From Verrucomicrobiales bacterium (lineage in GTDB: Bacteria; Verrucomicrobiota; Verrucomicrobiia; Verrucomicrobiales; DEV007): DNA of 53,943 nucleotides. The notes below the pieces were generated by a model. It made no database searches. It saw nothing but the letters and a program-made list of their open reading frames with translations, and was not told the origin of the DNA. The stretch spans positions 1-53,943 of the forward strand of contig JAGPCC010000004.1 of assembly GCA_018058245.1 (NCBI GenBank). The letters run 5' to 3'. Below, piece after piece: positions 1 to 8,869 of the stretch; within the stretch, counting starts at the first letter, position 1; each line of letters begins with the position of its first letter. Both the position numbers and the translations under genes were made by a program.

Positions 1-375
1 TCCACCACGCCGAACGTGTCTCGCAACACAGCGGATGATCTCTTTCAGGCGCATCGTGGTCTCAGTTACAATCACGGCAACCTCACTTGTCTGAGTTGCC
101 ACAACTCAAAGGACTACGACACCCTATATCTTGCCGATGGACACCGTGTCGCCTTCCCGGATGTGATGACCCTTTGTTCCCAGTGTCATGGCACTGCCAT
201 GCGTGACTATCTGCACGGCAGCCACGGCGGGATGAACGGATACTGGGATCTCACGCGAGGTCCTCGCGAGCGCAACAACTGCGTCAACTGCCACGATCCC
301 CATTATCCCGAGTTTCCTCTCGTGCAGCCCGTCCTGCCGCCACACGACCGTATCTCTGTTCCTGCGAAACATTGA
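1..375 (+). CDS. Multihaem cytochrome c, C-terminal part (DsrJ/NrfB-like)
   Basis: The reading frame is open from the first base, so the 5' end lies outside the window. The visible 124 residues carry three CxxCH c-type haem sites (CLSCH, CSQCH and CVNCH) plus scattered histidines that could be distal ligands. No signal peptide is visible because the N-terminus is missing. Such proteins sit in the periplasm and pass electrons between a membrane quinone module and soluble partners. The next two genes encode a Tat ferredoxin and an NrfD-type protein, the J-O-P order of Dsr complexes, and they probably form one operon. The stop lies 8 bases before the next ATG. More haems may lie upstream, so an NrfB-like or larger cytochrome cannot be excluded. 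Confidence 0.85.
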   Translation, partial: STTPNVSRNTADDLFQAHRGLSYNHGNLTCLSCHNSKDYDTLYLADGHRVAFPDVMTLCSQCHGTAMRDYLHGSHGGMNGYWDLTRGPRERNNCVNCHDPHYPEFPLVQPVLPPHDRISVPAKH

Positions 376-383
376 ACCCGAGC

Positions 384-1371
<988 letters not shown>

Positions 1372-1379
<8 letters not shown>

Positions 1380-2706
1380 CCCCGCCAGCAGCAGCGATCC
1401 CGTATCCCTTGTCTCTCCGAGTACAGCCGCCAAGACCGTGCCGGAGTGGCGGCAGTATGTGCGCTTCCTCTGGAATGCCTTCAGCCAATCGGTCGAAGGT
1501 GGATGGAAGTTCTATGTGTGGATGACGCTTCTCACTGCCGTCTTTCTCGTCGGTGCCAACGCCTGGGCTGTGCAGGTACGCGATGGCATGGCGCTCACCT
1601 CCATGAGTGACCACGTCTCGTGGGGCCTCTACATTGCGAATTTCACCTTCCTAGTCGGGTTGGCTGCGGGCGGCGTGATGATGGTCATTCCGGCCTATCT
1701 CTATCATGATGAACAGATGCACGATATCGTCATTATTGGCGAGTTGCTCGCGATTGCCGCGATCATCATGAGCATCATGTTCGTCGTGTGTGATCTTGGC
1801 CGTCCCGACCGCTTTTGGCACATGATCCCCGGGCTCGGGAAATTCAATTTTCCCGTCTCGATGCTCACCTGGGATGTCATCGTGCTGAATGGCTATCTCG
1901 TAATCAATCTGCACATCTGTGGTTATCTGCTCTACAAACGTTTTCGTGGTCAGGCGCCCTCAACAAAGATGTATGTGCCCGCCGTACTTCTGAGCATCGT
2001 CTGGGCCATCAGCATCCACACCGTGACCGCATTTCTCTATTGTGGTCTAGGCGGTCGGCCCTTTTGGAATACGGCGATGCTCGCTCCGCGCTTCCTCGCG
2101 AGTGCCTTTGTGAGCGGTCCCGCCTTCATCATTGTCGCGATTCAGATCATCCGATCGCAGACCGGACGAATGTTCGGGGAGGGGGCCATCCGCACCTTGG
2201 TGAGCATCATCCGCATCACCATTCTCATCAATCTGCTCATGGTGGTCTCAGAAGTTTTTGTCGAGTTCTACACTGGCGGCAGCCATACCAGCGCCGCCAA
2301 GTATCTTTATTTTGGCCTCCACGGTCACAACGAACTCGTTCCGTGGATCTGGACCGCCCTCACCTTCACTCTCGTGGCCGTGGTCCTTTTTATGCAGTCG
2401 AATGTCAACCGGCGTCCTGTCATTCTTAATGTTGCCTGTCTGCTCGCCTTTGTCGGATTGTGGATCGAAAAAGGCATGGGAATGATCATTCCCGCCTTTG
2501 TTCCCAGCACCTTGCACGAGATCGTCGAATACCGCCCGAGCCTCACCGAATGGAAAGTCACCGCCGGTATCTGGGCGCTGGGATTCATGATCTATACACT
2601 CCTCCTCAAGATCACTATCAATGTCCACAGTCGAAAACTGCGCGACGCGAGTGGTGCCCGGACGATCCGTTCCGAGGATTCTCTCGCCATGTCTTCGGAA
2701 GAGTGA
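1372..2706 (+). CDS. NrfD/PsrC-type integral membrane subunit (DsrP-like)
   Basis: This 444-residue polytopic membrane protein has about ten hydrophobic segments and belongs to the NrfD/PsrC family, which binds quinone or quinol and anchors the ferredoxin subunit. Family-like features include the early WGLYIANF and GLAAGG stretches and CDLGRPDRFW between helices. The ATG at 1372 overlaps the ferredoxin stop; a longer upstream frame exists but runs inside the ferredoxin gene and is not used. With the cytochrome and ferredoxin it would form a DsrJOP-like module. DsrM and DsrK homologues, if present, would lie upstream of the window. The substrate cannot be told from these subunits alone. Confidence 0.88.
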
Positions 2707-2745
2707 GGCGCGGCCTCCAGAGCGACCATTCCCCCCCTCGATTGG

Positions 2746-2782
2746 GAAAACGAGGATTCCACCCGAACCTCCCCTCGTTTTC
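2746..2782. terminator. Bidirectional terminator-like hairpin
   Basis: The 10-bp perfect arms gaaaacgagg (2746-2755) and cctcgttttc (2773-2782) enclose a 17-base loop between the convergent NrfD gene (+) and DUF1501 gene (-). The A/T ends of the arms supply a T-tract on either strand. A second, smaller inverted repeat (gattcc/ggaatc) lies just downstream. Confidence 0.6.
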
Positions 2783-2848
2783 GTTCACATGGATTCCTTA
2801 AACGGAATCGCTTGAGCGTGTTGAACTCATTAACTGGCTTTGCAACGA

Positions 2849-4141
2849 TCAAACACCCGCCATCATCAACCCGACCGGATCGATCCCTCCGTCGGGAAAG
2901 ACTTCGGCCATTTCGGTGTCACTCGCCTGCAAGGTCGTTCGAAGAACTTCGGCGAAGAGGCTGCGATATTCCGTTTTGATCTCGATGCCGCCCGGTCCAT
3001 TTGTCTCCGCTTGATCCGTCGCGAAGACCGGCCAGTCACCGAGGATTTGACCACCGTTGACCCGGTCTCCGAGCGCCATGAAGGTGAACCCGCGACCGTG
3101 ATCTGTGCCGAGGGAGGCATTCTCGTAGGTGCGGCGTCCGAACTCTGTCGTCACCATTACGGTGTAGTTCGCACGATGGGATTGTAAATCGGTATCGAGG
3201 GCCATGAGGCCTTCCGCGAGAATCTTGATCTGCTGAGCTTGCTGCCCATTCGCATTCCCCTGGAAAAAGTGAGTGTCCCAGTTCCCCAGATCGACACAGG
3301 CGATCTGAAGGCCGAGGCGGGCCTTGATGAGCCGAGCGACCTCGTTCAGTTGGGAGCCAAAATCATCGCGCGGGTAATCCGCGTCGTGCTCGGGCTTGTT
3401 CGCGAGTTGACGGAGTTCGGCGACGCGGGCGAACAGGTTCATGGTCTCGCCACCCTGTTTTCCGAGTGAACTCGAGTCCTGATCGTAGAGGGCTTTCAAG
3501 GCGGAAAGAACAGGTTCGGGATCGGTTTTCCGTGTTTTCAGGCTGATATCTTCGAGTCGTTGCATGACGCTGGCGCTCGGTGCTCCTCGTAACGACTCGG
3601 GGAGAACCGTTCCGAGAGCGACAGCAGCGAGAGGGGAGATCGCTCCGTCCGGGCCTCCGCTTCCTCCCATCCGCCCCCGCAGAAAACGGCCCAGCCAACC
3701 GCCCCCTATGCTCTTCCCTTCCTCGGCATTGCCGTGCTCCATCTGGTCCTGACATTCGAAATGGGATCCGCTGTCGTTTTTCACTCCGACGGATTGTACC
3801 GCCCCGAAACGTCCTTCTTTGAAGGCGGCTTCGAGTGGGCGCATCATGGGATGGAGCGCGTAGTGATCACTGACCCGGATCGCGGCATCGGTGTCCGCTC
3901 CGGGTGCCTTGATCGACAAGGTGGGACGGAGCCGGTAGTAGTGGTCATCGGCGTAAGGCACCCAGAGGTTCAGGGTATCGGCTCCACCACGGAGAAATAT
4001 GCAGATGAGGGTATGGGGTTCGTCAGTTGACCGTGCGATTCCTGTGGCAGTGGAATTGCCGGCAAAGTTTAGCCGTGGCATCCCAGGGACGGCGGCAGCG
4101 ACAGCAAGGCGAGTGAGAAACTGACGTCGATTCGTTTTCAT
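2849..4141 (-). CDS. DUF1501 family Tat-exported protein
   Basis: This 430-residue protein begins with a twin-arginine signal (NRRQFLTRLAVAAAV) and then the typical DUF1501 opening, IFLRGGADTLNLWVPY. The family is common in Planctomycetota and Verrucomicrobiota, resembles the alkaline phosphatase/sulfatase superfamily, and has no firmly established reaction. Length and motif order match full-length family members. The gene lies 26 bases downstream of the DUF1800 gene on the same strand, and the two families nearly always occur together, so they probably act as a pair in the periplasm. The start is the ATG directly before the Tat motif. Confidence 0.9.
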   Translation of the reverse strand: MKTNRRQFLTRLAVAAAVPGMPRLNFAGNSTATGIARSTDEPHTLICIFLRGGADTLNLWVPYADDHYYRLRPTLSIKAPGADTDAAIRVSDHYALHPMMRPLEAAFKEGRFGAVQSVGVKNDSGSHFECQDQMEHGNAEEGKSIGGGWLGRFLRGRMGGSGGPDGAISPLAAVALGTVLPESLRGAPSASVMQRLEDISLKTRKTDPEPVLSALKALYDQDSSSLGKQGGETMNLFARVAELRQLANKPEHDADYPRDDFGSQLNEVARLIKARLGLQIACVDLGNWDTHFFQGNANGQQAQQIKILAEGLMALDTDLQSHRANYTVMVTTEFGRRTYENASLGTDHGRGFTFMALGDRVNGGQILGDWPVFATDQAETNGPGGIEIKTEYRSLFAEVLRTTLQASDTEMAEVFPDGGIDPVGLMMAGV

Positions 4142-4167
4142 GGAAGAGGAATGGGATGTTCACCAGC

Positions 4168-5700
4168 TCAACAACGCTGATAGGCGGGACTGGCGAGGAT
4201 GATGCCGCAAACCAGTTCAAGGGATCGCTTCTTCGAGGCATCGGTGCCGTTCTTTCCGGCTTCGACCGAGGCGACTACATTTTTCAAGACGGTGGTTTCG
4301 TCGGAAGTGGGAATGCGCCCGACGAAGTAAGCGAAGGCGTGTTCCAGAGTAACGGCGTCTCCCCCGAGGGATTGTATCAGCGGGTATAGATTCACGCGAA
4401 CTCCGGGGGCCTCTCCTGAAGCGAGCGCGATGGCGTAGTTCCACCGCCACATCAGAGTTCCGAGCCACGGGGCCTCTTCGTCGGGATAACCATCGGGCGT
4501 CGGGTATTGAAAAAGGCTTTGTCCCATCTGATCGAGTGGTTCGACAGCACCTTTCGCCGCATAGGTGTCCGCCGCGAGAGCCCGCATCGCCGAGACCATA
4601 AATTTAAAAGGACGCTTCAAGAGTGTGCCGCGCGAGGAGAGGAACTCCTCCGCTGTGAAGAGCGCACGGAGAATTGTCTTGATGTCACCGTCCGACTGCA
4701 TGAAGACGGCGGCAAGTTGATCGACCAGCGCCGTCGACGGTTCGTCGCTGACAAAACGGTGGCACAGTTTTGTTACGATGAACTTCGCAGTGGAAGGATG
4801 ATTCGCGACGATCTCGATGAGGGCATCGAGATCCTTCTCTCCTCCCCCTGCGGCGATGTCGTGGTCGAGAATCCGCTTCGGTCCGTTGTCATGCCAGTCG
4901 GGCCGGAAGAATGCGTCTGACGGATTCATCGCAAAGAAGCGCTTCCGGTCAAAAGTCCATCCACTGAGGCAGCGGGCCGCCTCGAAGACGTCTGTCTGGG
5001 TGTAGCCCCCGTCAACTCCGAGGGTGTGCAGTTCGAGAAGCTCGCGGGCATAGTTCTCGTTTGGCTGATCCTTGCCGCCTCGCCGGACTTTGTTGGCTTT
5101 GCCATCGAGATAGACAAGCATCGCCGGGGAAGTAGCAGAGGCACGGATGAGGTCCCGGAAATTTCCAAGGGCATGTTTTCGGATGACATCGCGATCATCC
5201 GAGGTCTTCAGGTAGATGCAGTCCCCTTTGTTGAGGTCGATGTTGAGGTGATCGGACCAGAACTCCACCATCACTTCGAAGAGCTGACGTCGGCTGTAGA
5301 CCGCTCGCAAAAACGTGTGGCGTGTCAATTCCTCCCGCATCACTGGCTTGCGGAACTCATAGGCATTTCCAGCGCTGAAGGAGATACTCTCAAAGCGTTC
5401 CGCGCGGAAATCGCAAAGGCCATCATGGATCCTCGCGGGCTCTAGCTGCTCCTCGAGCCAAGCGGCCTGCCCGAGCTCCCTGACTCTCGCCAGATCACCG
5501 GGCCAGGGGCCGAAAGAGGCTCGTGAAAGGAGATGGAAATCGGGATCGATTTCGATGCTGTTGGGGATTGGAAGGGTCGGCGGCACGGTCTCGCCGAGAG
5601 ATTGATTGATTGTCGAGGTGAGTCGTTCGCATCCGCCCAAAAGCATCGCGCCGCCTCCGCAGAGGGAGGTGTGGAGAAAAGCACGACGCGCGGGATTCAT
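4168..5700 (-). CDS. DUF1800 family protein with Tat-lipoprotein leader
   Basis: This 510-residue DUF1800 protein is the usual partner of DUF1501. Family features include ASFGPWPGDL near the N-terminus, PNENYARELLELHTLGV in the centre and a C-terminal region with YPTPDGYP and MWRWNYA. The leader has a twin-arginine motif (PARRAFLHTSL) followed by MLLGGC, a lipobox, so it looks like a Tat-exported lipoprotein. This would anchor the pair to a membrane. The biochemical role of the family is unknown. It is the first gene of the DUF1800-DUF1501 pair. The next gene on the same strand ends 20 bases upstream of its start, so co-transcription is possible. Confidence 0.9.
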   Translation of the reverse strand: MNPARRAFLHTSLCGGGAMLLGGCERLTSTINQSLGETVPPTLPIPNSIEIDPDFHLLSRASFGPWPGDLARVRELGQAAWLEEQLEPARIHDGLCDFRAERFESISFSAGNAYEFRKPVMREELTRHTFLRAVYSRRQLFEVMVEFWSDHLNIDLNKGDCIYLKTSDDRDVIRKHALGNFRDLIRASATSPAMLVYLDGKANKVRRGGKDQPNENYARELLELHTLGVDGGYTQTDVFEAARCLSGWTFDRKRFFAMNPSDAFFRPDWHDNGPKRILDHDIAAGGGEKDLDALIEIVANHPSTAKFIVTKLCHRFVSDEPSTALVDQLAAVFMQSDGDIKTILRALFTAEEFLSSRGTLLKRPFKFMVSAMRALAADTYAAKGAVEPLDQMGQSLFQYPTPDGYPDEEAPWLGTLMWRWNYAIALASGEAPGVRVNLYPLIQSLGGDAVTLEHAFAYFVGRIPTSDETTVLKNVVASVEAGKNGTDASKKRSLELVCGIILASPAYQRC

Positions 5701-5719
5701 GAGGAAAGCAGGTCAGTGA

Positions 5720-6229
5720 TCAAGCTGGCACGACAGACTCGGGGGCGGCCTTTTTCGCCTTTCGCCGCGCGAGGACGGTCTTCAAATTGATGCCCCATCC
5801 AAGGATCGCAATCAAGGGAAGGATCAAAATCCACCCGATCAACGGAAGCAGGGCGCTACAAACGAGGACAATTCCGCCCCGCTGGGTTTGGCGCCAGGGC
5901 TCATTTTCGTATTGTGGCCAGAGGCGTTCTCCTACCAGAGTGGCGATGCCTCCGGCTCCGAGGAATCCCCAGGTCAGGAAGATCCCGGCGAAGAAAACGG
6001 CAAGGGCACCATTGCGAATCGCGTTAGCAAGAATCAGGACAACAAAGAATCCCAGCACCGTCGGGATCAGACCGAGGAGAAAGATTTTGAGCATTCCTTC
6101 TTTGGCTACGTCCCGTCCCAGTTCCGCTGAGGCGGGCCAGAGGGCACGGTAGAGGAGCCAGAGCGCCGGGAGGGCTACGATGATGGCGAGAGCAATAAGC
6201 AACCAGACGAGAACGGTAGAGAAGAGCAT
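5720..6229 (-). CDS. Small multi-pass membrane protein, unknown function
   Basis: This 169-residue protein has about four hydrophobic segments and a short basic C-terminus (ARRKAKKAA). The frame is open another 52 residues upstream, but that part has no membrane or signal character, so I start at the internal ATG at 6229. I recognise no family. It sits 19 bases upstream of the DUF1800 gene on the same strand and may be co-transcribed with it. The 272 bases between this gene and the permease gene hold no convincing further gene. Confidence 0.6.
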   Translation of the reverse strand: MLFSTVLVWLLIALAIIVALPALWLLYRALWPASAELGRDVAKEGMLKIFLLGLIPTVLGFFVVLILANAIRNGALAVFFAGIFLTWGFLGAGGIATLVGERLWPQYENEPWRQTQRGGIVLVCSALLPLIGWILILPLIAILGWGINLKTVLARRKAKKAAPESVVPA

Positions 6230-6501
6230 GGCAATGATAGGTGAGACCGCGAGGGGGTACAATCGGTTGAGTCGGCGGTCAGTTACGAAGGAAAGACGGT
6301 GCCACTCCAGAAACGGTGACAAATATCTTTGAAATTCGTTACCTCTTATTTCCAGAGGGATGCGGCCCTTCCACGCACGGCACATTCCTCCTTTCCGGAC
6401 ATGCAGCTACAAGGAGTCGAATGACACCACTTCAACTCTACACCGTTCTGGTTGTCAGCGGTGCGCGAGCCAAAGTCAATGCAAAGACAAAAGATGGGGA
6501 T

Positions 6502-7734
6502 TTACCTTTCGTTCGCCTTCACCGCTGCTTGTTTCTCCGGGTCACGGAAGAAGATCAAAAAGATCACCAAGACAACGGCTGCGCCCCAGGCTGGCGTTTG
6601 CCAGATCGCGGCCCAGTCGTGCGAGAGCCCGTTGACTGGCTCGGCGAGGGCGTGTTGAGCGAGCACTTTTCCGGCCAGGAAGGTTCCCACAAAGGCACCG
6701 GCTCCCCAGAGAATGAACGCGATGAAACCCTGCGCCGCTCCGCGGGTGCGCTCGGTCGCTTCGTCATCGACGTAGAGTTGACCAGCAATGAAGAGAAAGT
6801 CATAGCATGCCCCGTGGAGGAAAATGGCGATAAAGATCAGCGCGGTTGCGGAAGCTCCGGCGTCGACACTTGTCGAGAGCGCAAAGTAACGCGCAACCCA
6901 GCAGGCGAGCCCGATAAAGATGGTTATTTTGTATCCGAACCGTTTCAGAAAGAGCGGTAACAGCAGGAAAAAGATCACGTCCGAGATCTGTGCAAAGGAC
7001 GTTTTCACGAGCATGTTTTCCCATTTCAACTCAGTGAGGTAAATCCCGAGATTCACGAAGTAGAAATAGAGCGGGATGCAGATGAGGAACATGCACAGGA
7101 TAAAGATCGCAAAGGAGGGTTTCTTCAGCATCGCAAGGGCATCGAGGCCGAGAATTTCGCTGATGCTTACATCGGCACCGGTTTTCTTCGGAGGGGTGTG
7201 AGGAAGGGCAAGCGAGAAAAGCCCGAAAATAATCGAGGCTCCTCCGGCTAAGTAGAACTGGACCGAAGATTCGGCACCTTTTAGGAAGTTGAGCGTCGCG
7301 AGACCTGCGATCCAACCGACGGCGGAGAGCATTTTCACGCGTGGAAAATCCGCCTTTGGGTTCTTGAGATGATGTAGGGAGAGGGAGTTTCCGAGTGCGA
7401 GAGTGGGAACGTAGAGGGCACAGTAGAAGATCAAAGCGGGATAGAAGCTAGCGAAAGTAGAAAATTGCGGTAGCGCACAGAGCATTGCTCCCCCAAGGAT
7501 GCCGAGGAGGGCGAGAATTTTCTCCGAAGCGAAAAACCGGTCAGCGATGAGTCCGACAAGAAAGGGCGAAATCATCGCACCAATCGCAAAGGCACCGTAG
7601 GCAAGTCCGATCTGCGCGCCTTCGAATTTCAGAGTATTCGAGAGGTACGCGCCCATGCTTACATACCACGATCCCCAGATGAAATACTGTAGGAACATGA
7701 AGACGCCGAGTTTGATTTTGAGTGAGGTTTGCAT
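6502..7734 (-). CDS. MFS transporter, nucleoside:H+ symporter-like (NupG/XapB type)
   Basis: This 410-residue protein has about twelve hydrophobic segments in two halves. Its start (LGVFMFLQYFIWGSWYVSMGAYL) is characteristic of the nucleoside:H+ symporter branch of the major facilitator superfamily, which imports nucleosides across the inner membrane. Family-like regions include IGLAYGAFAIGAMISPF with VGLIADRFF in the first half and GACYDFLFIAGQLYVD in the second. A Gfo/Idh/MocA oxidoreductase gene lies 123 bases upstream on the same strand, so the substrate could instead be a sugar or polyol derivative. Many PVC-group genomes carry related permeases of unknown substrate. Confidence 0.85.
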   Translation of the reverse strand: MQTSLKIKLGVFMFLQYFIWGSWYVSMGAYLSNTLKFEGAQIGLAYGAFAIGAMISPFLVGLIADRFFASEKILALLGILGGAMLCALPQFSTFASFYPALIFYCALYVPTLALGNSLSLHHLKNPKADFPRVKMLSAVGWIAGLATLNFLKGAESSVQFYLAGGASIIFGLFSLALPHTPPKKTGADVSISEILGLDALAMLKKPSFAIFILCMFLICIPLYFYFVNLGIYLTELKWENMLVKTSFAQISDVIFFLLLPLFLKRFGYKITIFIGLACWVARYFALSTSVDAGASATALIFIAIFLHGACYDFLFIAGQLYVDDEATERTRGAAQGFIAFILWGAGAFVGTFLAGKVLAQHALAEPVNGLSHDWAAIWQTPAWGAAVVLVIFLIFFRDPEKQAAVKANER

Positions 7735-7857
7735 GGGGTTTCCGAAAGTTTGCCGATTTCACGGGGTATCGGTCTGTATGTCAAGCATCGCGGGTCCCTT
7801 ATCACGGAAAATTTCGCTTTTCCTTCCTCGGATGCTTTTTTGGGCGGCATTGGTCGC

Positions 7858-8865
7858 CTAGCCGAATTCGAATCGTAAGGGGCGACGTTCTTCCGCCGAT
7901 CGTTCCGCTGTCTCCGCGACGGCGAGCGCCCGGGCCGCCTCCCGGGGGGTGATCACTTGCGGGGGCGCGCCTGTCCGGACGCACTCCGCAAAGTATCCCA
8001 GCTCCCGGACGAGCGCACCGATGAGCTGACCCTGTTGGGTTGGCCAGTAGACCGTGTCTGGTCTCTTTTCTCCGGCGGAGTCGAGGATCGCAAGGCCGGT
8101 GTTGGCAGCGTCAATGGAGATCGTGCCTTCGGTGCCGATGATTTCAAAACGAGCGTCTATGGTGGTAGGGACGTTCTCGGGCAGACACCAGACGGTCTCT
8201 ACGACCCCGATGGCATCTTCTCCAAAGTGTAGCATTGCCCACCCGAGATCGGGGTAGTCATGGCCCGACACCCTGACATTGCGAGCATAGACATCGGTAG
8301 GTTCGCGTCCCGTGAACCACAGCATCAGGTCGATGTCGTGAATACCGTCGCCGAGGAGTGGGGGGATTTTGTCGAGTCGGATATGTCCGGGGGCTTTCGG
8401 GAGGTTGCGACGGGCGTGCATTGAGACGATGCGACCGATTCTGCCTGCTTCGATTGCCTCTTTGGCGAGCGTGACACGGGGATCAAAGCGGCAGATGTGA
8501 CCGACCATCAGCATCCCCTGGGACTTTTCTGCGAAGGTCACGAGATCGAGGCACTCGGCTGCGGTCGCGGCCATCGGTTTTTCGAGAAAGACGTGCTTCC
8601 CCGAGGCGAGGGCAGCACGGGCGACTTGGTAGTGATCTTTCCAATGCGTCGTGATGCTGACGATATCGACTTCCGGGTCGGCGAGGAGGTCTTGGGAGTC
8701 TTCGTAGGCTGCTTCGACGGGGAACTCGCTTCGCGCCTGTGCGAGCCGATCTGGATTGCGATTTGCAAGCGCAACCAGTTCACTGCCCGGAAGGGCCGAG
8801 AGAGCACGTGCGTGGATGGAGCCAAAGCGACCGACTCCGATGATGCCCCAACGAATGGTTTTCAT
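7858..8865 (-). CDS. Gfo/Idh/MocA family NAD(P)-dependent oxidoreductase
   Basis: This 335-residue oxidoreductase opens with a Rossmann dinucleotide-binding segment (GIIGVGRFGSIHARAL, a GxGxxG pattern) and carries the family EKP motif in HVFLEKPMA, whose lysine is the usual catalytic residue. A GDGIHDIDLMLWF stretch follows in the catalytic domain. Members act on sugars, inositols or related polyols; the substrate cannot be read from the sequence. The gene starts 4 bases after the uvrB stop, so it probably shares the uvrB transcript. The permease downstream may import its substrate. Confidence 0.9.
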   Translation of the reverse strand: MKTIRWGIIGVGRFGSIHARALSALPGSELVALANRNPDRLAQARSEFPVEAAYEDSQDLLADPEVDIVSITTHWKDHYQVARAALASGKHVFLEKPMAATAAECLDLVTFAEKSQGMLMVGHICRFDPRVTLAKEAIEAGRIGRIVSMHARRNLPKAPGHIRLDKIPPLLGDGIHDIDLMLWFTGREPTDVYARNVRVSGHDYPDLGWAMLHFGEDAIGVVETVWCLPENVPTTIDARFEIIGTEGTISIDAANTGLAILDSAGEKRPDTVYWPTQQGQLIGALVRELGYFAECVRTGAPPQVITPREAARALAVAETAERSAEERRPLRFEFG

Positions 8866-8869
8866 GTGA

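Noticed and set aside
6420-6960. An ORF on the plus strand with an AAGGAG sequence just before its ATG
   Set aside because: It runs antisense through the C-terminal part of the clear MFS gene, and its protein has no recognisable feature. The ribosome-binding site looks good by chance.
7784-7844. A distant inverted repeat (aagcatc/gatgctt) upstream of the MFS gene
   Set aside because: The arms are more than 40 bases apart and short, so a stable hairpin is unlikely.
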